This document shows positions 1 to 4,332 of a stretch of DNA of 5,152 nt, in pieces. The notes below the pieces were generated by a model, which was given only the letters and a program-made list of their open reading frames with translations, had not been told where the DNA came from and did not search any database. The position numbers were made by a program, and so were the translations under genes. Position 1 is the stretch's first letter; each line of letters starts with the position of its first letter. Source of the DNA: Acidobacteriota bacterium (lineage in GTDB: Bacteria; Actinomycetota; Acidimicrobiia; Spongiisociales; UBA5794). The stretch is from contig JACZST010000156.1 in the NCBI GenBank assembly GCA_022574065.1, forward strand, positions 1 to 5,152. The letters run 5' to 3'.

Positions 1-378
1 GCGCCGACGCCCGATAACGCCGAGGCGCCCCCCGACAGCGCGGAGCGTAGTGAAAGCGGTCTGCGCTGGCAGGTGCTGGTCCCCGGCACCGGCAAGACTC
101 ATCCGACGCCGCACGATCGCGTGCGCGTCCGTTACACAACCCGTGACAGCAGTGGGCGCGTCGTGCCCAACCGTATCCGAAGACCCACCACCCGCGATGC
201 GCCTGCTGCTGTCTTCGTCGTTCGTGACCTGAGCCCGGGCTTCGCCGAGGGGCTGCAGGGGATGGTGGAGGGCGAGCGCCGCAAGCTCTGGATCCCGGCG
301 GAGCTCACAGGACAGGGGGCCGTACGCATATTCGTGTCGAAAGTTGCCCCCGGCCACCTGACGTACGCCTCGCACTAG
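1..378 (+). CDS. FKBP-type peptidyl-prolyl cis-trans isomerase, C-terminal part (5' end outside window)
   Basis: The frame is open from the first base and gives 125 residues before TAG. A low-complexity Pro/Ala/Ser/Glu linker (residues 1-20) leads into an FKBP domain. The recognisable parts are LRWQVLVPGTG (21-31), the strand DRVRVRYTTRDSSG (39-52), and the family signature GFAEGLQGMVEGERRKLWIP (80-99), which matches the usual G(W/F)xEGLQxMxxGEKRRxWIP. FKBPs catalyse prolyl cis-trans isomerisation and act as folding chaperones. The protein is divergent: the usual FDSS motif after the second strand reads VPNR, and the AYGG flap after the WIP motif is replaced by TGQG, so catalytic efficiency is doubtful. 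The linker suggests a longer secreted or lipid-anchored protein whose signal peptide lies off the edge. Family assignment is firm; activity and localisation are inferred. Confidence 0.85.
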   Translation, partial: APTPDNAEAPPDSAERSESGLRWQVLVPGTGKTHPTPHDRVRVRYTTRDSSGRVVPNRIRRPTTRDAPAAVFVVRDLSPGFAEGLQGMVEGERRKLWIPAELTGQGAVRIFVSKVAPGHLTYASH

Positions 379-635
379 TGCGCATCACTATTGGTGAGGT
401 CGAACTCGAAGTCGTGCACGTGGCTGCGCGATGCCGGTGCTCGATGACGAAATCGGCACCGGCGCGGCCCGGGTGCTCAGCCGCCCCACCGGGTCGATCT
501 GTCGCATCCTGGTCGGCGGAATCATCCAACTCGGCGATCCGCCGAGCTATACACGTGACCTCAGAGCACATGTTCGTTCCCGACCGAACCGGATCAGTGC
601 GCGTCGCCGACAGCGGTCGACACAACCGGCTCTAG
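378..635 (+). pseudogene. possible small ORF with frame switches, function unknown
   Basis: A GTG at 378 overlaps the last base of the FKBP stop codon (TAGTG), the layout of translational coupling. The frame runs to TAG at 635 (85 residues). High third-position G+C, typical of coding sequence here, appears in this frame at 378-430 (VRITIGEVELEVVHVAAR), moves to the next frame at about 431-550 (starting MPVLDDEIGTGAARVLS), and returns to the first frame at about 551-635 (ending VPDRTGSVRVADSGRHNRL). Two compensating indels would explain this. I do not recognise the product in any frame. It may be a decayed gene, a sequence with errors, or non-coding DNA. An overlapping - strand ORF at 305-625 has no recognisable content either. 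Confidence 0.25.
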
Positions 636-646
636 GGTCGATCCGT

Positions 647-652
647 TATTGT
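647..652 (+). promoter_or_regulatory. -10 promoter element for a probable leaderless transcript
   Basis: TATTGT ends six bases before the ATG at 659, so transcription would begin at or next to the A of the start codon. No Shine-Dalgarno precedes that ATG (the intervening bases are CTCCAG). TCGACA at 617-622 resembles a -35 box but is 24 bp away, too far for normal spacing, so the promoter may depend mainly on the -10 box. Confidence 0.45.
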
Positions 653-658
653 CTCCAG

Positions 659-988
659 ATGGCATCGACCCTCGAAGAAATCGACGCTGAGAACGGCGAG
701 CTGGTTGAGCCAGAACACATCCCGGTCGCACTCACCGCTGGCAGGTTCCGGTTCGATGACGGTGCATTACAAGTGTTCAACTCTGACGGTACGACCACCT
801 ATACCGAGCACGGCCGCCCGTCCGAGGGCACCTGGTACGTCGAAGGGTCGCTCTTCTGCTCCTTTTGGCCACCCAGCTACACGGGGTGCTACCAGGTCAG
901 TTGGTTGGTCGAATCTGATCGCATCGTTGGACTCCGCTTTGTTGATCAAGCCAGCACCGCGCACTTCGTCGGCCGGTACATTGCCTGA
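659..988 (+). CDS. conserved-looking small protein, 109 aa, function unknown
   Basis: The ATG at 659 is preferred over the in-frame ATG at 431: the 76 residues it removes are Arg-rich and disordered, and a -10 box sits directly upstream of 659. After a short acidic N-terminus the chain reads as successive beta-strands: AGRFRFDDGALQVFNSDGTTTYTE (27-50), GTWYVEGSLFCSFWPPSYTGCYQVSWLVE (57-85), and DRIVGLRFVD...FVGRY (87-107). This alternation of strand and turn, with G-W/Y motifs at strand starts, resembles a small lipocalin-like or META-like barrel, but I cannot name the family. No signal peptide or membrane segment is visible, so a cytoplasmic location is likely. The two cysteines (67 and 77) flank a conserved-looking WPPSYT turn. 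That the gene is real is supported by codon use and the compact fold pattern; function is unknown. Confidence 0.65.
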   Translation: MASTLEEIDAENGELVEPEHIPVALTAGRFRFDDGALQVFNSDGTTTYTEHGRPSEGTWYVEGSLFCSFWPPSYTGCYQVSWLVESDRIVGLRFVDQASTAHFVGRYIA

Positions 989-1000
989 CGGGAGACCGTC

Positions 1001-1120
1001 GTGAGGACTTCCATCGGTGGCGATCGCGCCGAAGGTGTCACCCGAGGCCTCCCCGGCACGCTCATCATGTCGCGACTCGTCTACGACGTCGCCACTGGCA
1101 CCGTCGAGCGGGTCTCCGCC
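1001..1120 (+). pseudogene. possible C-terminal remnant of a beta-carbonic anhydrase
   Basis: In frame 2 this stretch has consistently G/C third bases and encodes a peptide ending GTLIMSRLVYDVATGTVERV. Bacterial beta-carbonic anhydrases often end in a strand of the type G-x-L-x-(hydrophobic)-x-G-x-x-YDLxTGKVxxL, which this resembles. Nothing upstream encodes the zinc-binding CxDxR or HxxC motifs, so only a tail could be present. The frame does not stop cleanly: the coding signal passes to frame 1 at about 1123, where the isochorismatase similarity begins. The similarity is short and could be chance; the stretch could also be a divergent start of the following ORF. Confidence 0.3.
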
Positions 1121-1122
1121 CC

Positions 1123-1575
1123 GGCTCCGCCGTGTTCATCTCGCCCCACTACTACTACCCGTGGGACCACGATTGGAAGTTCGCAGGGACGATAGAAAAG
1201 GCGATGCACGACGTCGGCATGTACGATCGACCGGACCCGCTCGACCTGACCGGGTTCGAAGGCTCCGGTGCCGACTTCCTGGATCAGTACAAGCCGTACA
1301 TCCACGACGGCGAGACGGTGGTAGCCAACCCACACAAGGTCTACGGCCCGGAAAACAACGACCTGTTGCTCCAGCTGAGAAAGCGGGGCATCGACTCGGT
1401 GTACCTGTGCGGCATGTCGGCCAACCTGTGCACCGAGGCGCACCTGCGCGAAATGTTGGAGCAGGGTTTCGAGGTGACGGTGATCAAGGACGCCACCGCA
1501 GCGGCGATGCTCCCAGACCTCGGCGATGGGTATGCGGCGGCGCTAACCAACTTCAAGTTTCTCGCCAACACCTAC
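1123..1575 (+). pseudogene. isochorismatase-family cysteine hydrolase lacking its N-terminus
   Basis: Frame 1 reads GSA-VFISPHYYYPWDHDWKF and continues through GFEGSGADFLDQYKPYIHDG, HKVYGPENNDLLLQLRKRGI, and the nucleophile loop YLCGMSANLCTEAHLREMLE to VIKDATAAAMLPDLGDGYAAALTNF. This is the second to last part of the alpha/beta isochorismatase fold. Counting from GTG 1132, the expected catalytic Lys (about residue 69) and Cys (100) are present. Family members normally have a further 40-60 residues upstream with the first strand and the catalytic Asp (an IDxQ-type motif). Upstream frame 1 here is an Arg/His-rich reading with no such motif, so the Asp-Lys-Cys triad is incomplete. The 1132 GTG corresponds to an internal valine, not a real start. 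The C-terminal end runs in frame into DUF1622 sequence, so this is a truncated chimera rather than a working enzyme. Confidence 0.75.
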
Positions 1576-1808
1576 TTCGAATTTCGGCGTGACCTCGCAA
1601 GGGCGCTTATCGTCGGCCTTGAGATTCTGGTTGCTGCTGACATCGTGCTCACGGTCGTTGTTGATCGGACCCTCGAGGCGAGCTTCGTACTCGGCGTGCG
1701 GTACTGGTGAGGGTCGTGCTCGGTTGGACGCTCGAAGTAGATATCGAAGGCTTCTTTCCGTGGAACAGGTGGCGGATCGAGAGAGAGACGGGCAAGGTCG
1801 ACACCTGA
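1576..1808 (+). pseudogene. DUF1622 membrane protein, C-terminal half, frameshifted
   Basis: From about 1580 the isochorismatase frame continues as RRDLARALIVGLEILVAADI then VLTVVVDRTLEASFVLGV, which is the amphipathic helix plus transmembrane segment of the DUF1622 family (typically GRxILLGLEFLVAADIxRTV). The frame then ends at TGA 1708. The rest is in frame 3, starting VLVRVVLGWTLEVDIEGFFP at 1701 and ending at TGA 1806-1808. This matches the family's next segment (VLIRTFLSxSLEVEIEG). Aligning the halves leaves two bases (1699-1700) in place of one codon, a one-base deletion. The N-terminal transmembrane helix of a full protein (about 120 aa) is missing. Intact members are small inner-membrane proteins of unknown function. 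Either the gene is dead or the deletion is a sequence error; loss of the N-terminus is independent of that. Confidence 0.7.
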
Positions 1809-1827
1809 GTCAATCGGCGACGCGTAC

Positions 1828-1852
1828 GCCTCAGGAAGCGGCCCTCTGAGGC
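1828..1852. repeat. imperfectly looped inverted repeat, possible weak terminator
   Basis: GCCTCAG (1828-1834) and CTGAGGC (1846-1852) are perfect 7-bp arms around an 11-nt loop, 20 bp after the DUF1622 stop. No T-tract follows on either strand, so rho-independent termination is unlikely. The rest of 1809-1937 shows nothing else I can support. Confidence 0.25.
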
Positions 1853-1937
1853 TGGGTGGGGCTCTGGTGTGCGAAGACCTGCATCGCGGTGAAGAAGGGA
1901 ACGGACCAGGGTTAGTCCGCCGGATCGAACGCAGGCT

Positions 1938-2190
1938 TTAGGCGTCGGTCCTCGGCATCTCCTCAACGTACGCGGTGGCATCGGCCTTGAACTCGGCAGT
2001 TGCCGCGCATCTCGGTGTCGCACGCGGCAATCATCGTGTGAGCCTGCCGCCGAGAATCCCCCGCCGCTTCGACGACTTCCTCCGGAGCCATCGGGAAGCT
2101 GCCGCTCGGGTCTCCCCAGTGGTCGACAGTGAACCACGAATGCCCTGCGTCGTCTCTCATCAGCACCACCCTTACATTCCGCGCCATCAT
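1938..2190 (-). pseudogene. small hypothetical protein gene, apparently frameshifted
   Basis: From ATG 2190 (or the adjacent ATG 2187) the ORF begins MMARNVRVVLMRDDAGHSWF and continues through TVDHWGDPSGSFPMAPEEVV and EAAGDSRRQAHTMIAACDTE, which has coding-like composition: a short beta region followed by an acidic helical stretch. The frame then becomes MRGNCRVQGRCHRVR and stops at 1963. Another frame downstream reads AEFKADATAYVEEMPRTDA, ending at TAA 1938-1940, and looks like the natural helical C-terminus. One indel at about 1995-2010 would join them into a protein of about 84 residues. I do not recognise the family. There is no Shine-Dalgarno before either ATG. It follows the 2253-2855 gene on the same strand by 62 bp, with the dif-like sequence between them. 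Confidence 0.45.
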
Positions 2191-2224
2191 ATGTCAGACA
2201 ACAAGGTCGGCACGAGTCCCGCCA

Positions 2225-2252
2225 CCCGCACATAACGGCACTTATGCGCTAC
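2225..2252 (-). other. dif-like / Xer-type recombination core site candidate
   Basis: Read on the - strand there are two 11-bp arms around a 6-bp centre. The first arm is GTAGCGCATAA (2252-2242), the centre GTGCCG (2241-2236), and the second arm TTATGTGCGGG (2235-2225). The E. coli dif XerC arm is GGTGCGCATAA, which matches at 9 of 11 positions. The XerD arm is TTATGTTAAAT, which shares the first six bases. The inner 8 bp of the arms form an inverted repeat with one mismatch. It begins at the base after the stop codon of the 2253-2855 gene. No T-tract follows, so it is not a typical terminator. Function is inferred from layout alone. Confidence 0.35.
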
Positions 2253-2855
2253 CTAAACGATGTACCCGGCTAAGGGTGTGACTTTCCAGCCGGTGTCTGA
2301 TGGCGTGAGTTCCAAGAAGAATCCGGCCCCGTGCGTATCGACAGGCATGTACACCTTGCCGTCTGTTTGGATCGGCACGCCGAAGGTGACCAGACCAGCG
2401 CCGTTTCGGATCGGTGCGATCATCATCCCTTCCTCGAAGGGCTCGATCACACTGTGACGATCCTCAATGAAAGAAACTTCCGCGTGAGACAAGGCGGCCT
2501 CGATCTCGTTCGCTTCCGAGCTGCCGAGCTCGTATCGGGCAGGCAAGTCGAAGTCAGCGGTCTTAAGGACATCACAACCCGGGAAATCGACTTGAGGCTC
2601 TTCACCGGGCTCGTCTGTGTTGACGTTGCACCATTGGTCCCACAACTCCAGTGACGGCCCAGCAACATAGATGAGTTCTTTTCCACCTATGCCGGATTCC
2701 ACCGATACCAGTTCGATCGCCGCTGCATACACTCCCGACAGGTTGCCGACTCCCGGTTCAACCTCGCTCTCGCCGCCGCCGATGACGGTGGCTATCCCAC
2801 CCGCGGCTAAGCCCAAGATGAGCACCGCGCCGACTATCCCGTATCTGAGTTTCAT
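2253..2855 (-). CDS. membrane-anchored or secreted acidic protein, 200 aa, unknown function
   Basis: The ATG at 2855 follows GAGAGGA at 2869-2863 with a 7-nt spacer, a good ribosome-binding site that fixes the start. Residues 1-5 (MKLRY) are basic, and 6-27 (GIVGAVLILGLAAGGIATVIGG) form one hydrophobic segment: an uncleaved anchor or signal peptide with no lipobox cysteine. The rest is acidic and beta-rich, with Cys76 (WDQWCNVNT) and Cys94 (FPGCDVL) placed for one disulfide, consistent with export. The C-terminal half (LVTFGVPIQTDGKVYMPVD, then LELTPSDTGWKVTPLAGYIV) reads like an extracytoplasmic sensor or binding fold, but I cannot name it. G+C is visibly lower than in the flanking genes (near 55%), which may mark transfer. 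It starts 12 nt after the stop of the upstream ORF, so the two are probably co-transcribed. Confidence 0.75.
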   Translation of the reverse strand: MKLRYGIVGAVLILGLAAGGIATVIGGGESEVEPGVGNLSGVYAAAIELVSVESGIGGKELIYVAGPSLELWDQWCNVNTDEPGEEPQVDFPGCDVLKTADFDLPARYELGSSEANEIEAALSHAEVSFIEDRHSVIEPFEEGMMIAPIRNGAGLVTFGVPIQTDGKVYMPVDTHGAGFFLELTPSDTGWKVTPLAGYIV

Positions 2856-2867
2856 GATCTCGTCCTC

Positions 2868-3136
2868 TCAATTCGTTTCACCTACGACGGTGGCGGGAGG
2901 TCGCCGGGTCCCCGCACCTAGGGGGCCAACCCAAATGCACCCGAATGCGACAATCTCGCGCTCGCCGCCGACATCGACTCGGGCACTTCGGTGGCTGTTT
3001 CTCCACAGGCCTGTGATCCGGCCACACTCCGTCGAATCCGGCAACAGGAGACGACGGTCCAAGCCTCTTCTCCTTTACGGGCGGCGCTGGCCCGAACGTC
3101 TTCCTGGCGAAGAATCCGCATTAGATCGTCGGTCAT
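2868..3136 (-). pseudogene. small ORF upstream of the anchored protein, probably frameshifted
   Basis: ATG 3136 opens MTDDLMRILRQEDVRASAAR then KGEEAW, a polar helical start. That frame degenerates into Ser/Cys/Arg-rich sequence and ends at TAG 2918-2920. A second frame, open from TTG 3062, gives LLLPDSTECGRITGLWR and later VDVGGEREIVAFGCIWVGPL, ending in TGA 2868-2870. That TGA lies inside the ribosome-binding site of the next gene, an operon-like junction suggesting the second frame is the true C-terminus. An indel near 3060 would join the two into about 90 residues. No domain is recognised and no Shine-Dalgarno precedes ATG 3136. Alternatively only the 64-residue second-frame ORF, or neither, is expressed. 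Confidence 0.35.
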
Positions 3137-3188
3137 GAATCTCAGTGTGACCCAGCAAGCGTCACTCTCCAAGTCTCAATCCGAGCGA

Positions 3189-3204
3189 GGTTCTACTAAG
3201 AACC
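3189..3204. repeat. perfect short inverted repeat upstream of the - strand small ORF
   Basis: GGTTCT (3189-3194) and AGAACC (3199-3204) are perfect 6-bp arms with loop ACTA. It lies in the 145-bp gap between the SAVED gene and the ORF starting at 3136, about 55 bp upstream of that start. It could be an operator or a weak hairpin; no T-tract follows on either strand. Confidence 0.25.
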
Positions 3205-3281
3205 GCCAGGTCACCCTTTGGCGCTCAAACGGTGTTAATCCTGTCAATGTGTACGTTCCGTTGCCGGCCCGTCTCAGCGAT

Positions 3282-3941
3282 CTAGTTGGGGATTAGGTAA
3301 GCCGGGGTGTATCCAGGTGCGAGATCGGTATACAGCTGGGTCTCCCCTATCCGGTCCCATAGATGACCGAGGAGCATTGCGGCCGCGCTTGGCATCGCGA
3401 GGAACAGATGGATCCGTGCTGGCTTGTGGGTCTGCACCAACTCCCGAGCGGTGTTACGAATGGCCACGGCGAGGCCTCTGGCTGATTCGTGGTGAGGTAC
3501 AACATCGCGACTCGGACCACCCTGGGGCTGCAAATAGACGACCGTCCCCACTCCCGGAATCCGGGCGATGTGCTCGCGAGCGTCGCTCTCGATGTTCGTC
3601 GCAATCGAAACAACAATGGCGAGCTCATCACCGTCGGTGCTGATCACCTCCTCGTCCGATCGAAGCTCGAACTCGCTCGTCTCCCCGTTCGACGCCCAGA
3701 GCTCGCTGCCCTGGAACGCCTCTACGTCGAATCCGGCAGTTTCACCGAACGCGTTGCCGATCGCGAACCACGTCGGAAGGCGCATCGCCCCGGCGATGTG
3801 GACCCGTGTGAGGCCGCTTGATCGCACTGTCGTGGCAGCGCGGAGCAGCTCGGGGCGGAATACACGTTTATCGGACCCATAGGAGACCCAGGGGAGATGA
3901 AGAGATTCGCAGCGTCGTCGTCTCTCAGAGCCTCTCCACAA
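3282..3941 (-). CDS. SAVED-domain protein, effector domain missing (N-terminally truncated)
   Basis: The frame is open from TTG 3941 to the stop at 3282-3284 (219 aa). From about residue 18 it reads as a full SAVED domain: PWVSYGSDKRVFRPELLRAA, then VHIAGAMRLPTWFAIGNAFG (48-67), ELAIVVSIATNI (106-117), GTVVYLQPQGGPSRDVV (132-148), a long helix (153-171), and the hallmark RIHLFLAMPSAAAMLLGHLW (176-195) followed by IGETQLYTDLAPGYTPAYLI. SAVED domains bind cyclic oligonucleotides made by CD-NTases in CBASS, or cyclic oligoadenylates in some type III CRISPR systems, and switch on a fused N-terminal effector (nuclease, TIR, transmembrane or protease). Here only about 17 basic residues precede the domain. 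The frame closes at a stop 5 codons upstream (3957-3959), and the next 300 bp encode no effector I recognise. No convincing start or Shine-Dalgarno exists; the first in-frame ATG is inside the domain. No cyclase gene is in the window. The sensor call is firm; a functional product is doubtful unless the effector is supplied separately. Confidence 0.8.
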   Translation of the reverse strand: MWRGSERRRRCESLHLPWVSYGSDKRVFRPELLRAATTVRSSGLTRVHIAGAMRLPTWFAIGNAFGETAGFDVEAFQGSELWASNGETSEFELRSDEEVISTDGDELAIVVSIATNIESDAREHIARIPGVGTVVYLQPQGGPSRDVVPHHESARGLAVAIRNTARELVQTHKPARIHLFLAMPSAAAMLLGHLWDRIGETQLYTDLAPGYTPAYLIPN

Positions 3942-4077
3942 GCGCAGGCGGACATTTCATGCGGTGACAGGGCATGTTCGAAGGCGATGGGCGTTCTCGC
4001 TCAGATTGAGTGATCGCTGACCTGGCCCGGACCTCACAGCGTAGGCTCCGAGCCCGACCGGCTGATGGGAGGCCGCC

Positions 4078-4218
4078 ATGTGGATTCGGGCGCTGCCGAA
4101 CGAGGCTCGGGGGGCAAGACCCAACCCCGCTCGCAAAGCATCGTTCAACATGCTGCGCGACATGGAGCAAGCAAGACGAAAAGCGGATGCCGCGACATTG
4201 GCAAAAAGCGGAGCGTGA
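4078..4218 (+). CDS. small ORF (46 aa) with strong ribosome-binding site
   Basis: ATG 4078 follows GGGAGG (4067-4072) with a 5-nt spacer, one of the best Shine-Dalgarno matches in the window. The peptide begins MWIRALPNEARGARPNPARK and ends in a predicted amphipathic helix rich in Arg/Lys/Ala (FNMLRDMEQARRKADAATLA, then KSGA). It is basic, with no membrane segment or signal. TGA at 4216-4218 is followed within 50 bp by a small hairpin and a strong terminator, so the ORF is a complete transcription-unit tail. I recognise no family. It could be a small regulatory protein, an antitoxin-like peptide, or a chance ORF downstream of a purine-rich run. It converges on the selenoprotein operon. Confidence 0.4.
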   Translation: MWIRALPNEARGARPNPARKASFNMLRDMEQARRKADAATLAKSGA

Positions 4219-4219
4219 A

Positions 4220-4237
4220 CGTCAAGCTATCTTGACG
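4220..4237. repeat. short perfect hairpin after the small ORF
   Basis: CGTCAAG (4220-4226) pairs with CTTGACG (4231-4237) across the loop CTAT, starting one base after the TGA of the 46-codon ORF. No T-tract follows, so it is more likely a 3'-end stabilising structure or incidental than a terminator by itself. Confidence 0.35.
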
Positions 4238-4262
4238 AGCTGACCCTGCCTCCTTGGCAAGC

Positions 4263-4292
4263 AAAAAGAGGCGGCGATTCGCCGCCTCTTTT
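4263..4292. terminator. bidirectional rho-independent terminator
   Basis: AAAAGAGGCGG (4264-4274) is the reverse complement of CCGCCTCTTTT (4282-4292). The CGATTCG between them can add two further pairs, leaving a short loop. A T-run follows the G+C-rich stem on both strands (TTTT at 4289-4292 on +, TTTTT from 4267 down to 4263 on -). It lies 45 bp after the + strand small ORF and 40 bp after the - strand selenoprotein gene, so it can end both converging transcripts. Confidence 0.9.
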
Positions 4293-4332
4293 GTATATCT
4301 GCGCTACCCGAATGCGGGCCCGACTGAAGGCG

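Noticed and set aside
1017..1592. + strand ORF of 191 codons in frame 3
   Set aside because: It shadows the isochorismatase remnant; the Arg/Pro/Ser-rich product has no family features, while frame 1 has clear motifs.
1649..2233. Long - strand ORF (194 codons)
   Set aside because: The product is Arg/Ser/Pro-rich low-complexity sequence, runs antisense to DUF1622, and overlaps in another frame the more protein-like ORF at 1963-2190.
2225..2252. The CATAA/TTATG inverted repeat as a transcription terminator for the 2253-2855 gene
   Set aside because: The stem is A+T-rich and short, and no T-tract follows on the - strand. The spacing fits a recombinase core site better.
2671..3138. + strand ORF of 155 codons
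   Set aside because: It is antisense to the start of the anchored-protein gene and its upstream ORF; a Pro/Ser-rich product without a ribosome-binding site.
3722..3955. Alternative start for SAVED at ATG 3955 in a neighbouring frame (MSACACGEALRDDDAANLF)
   Set aside because: It has no ribosome-binding site and would require a frameshift near 3870; it is not clearly better than the in-frame reading.
3925..4170. - strand ORFs upstream of SAVED as the missing effector domain
   Set aside because: Translations in all three - strand frames show no nuclease, TIR, protease or membrane-segment motifs and are Arg/Ser/Pro-rich. A hidden frameshifted effector cannot be excluded, but nothing supports one.
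4140..4260. tRNA or small RNA gene before the terminator
   Set aside because: No cloverleaf, no GTTCRA-type T-arm and no CCA end; the only structure is the 7-bp hairpin at 4220-4237.
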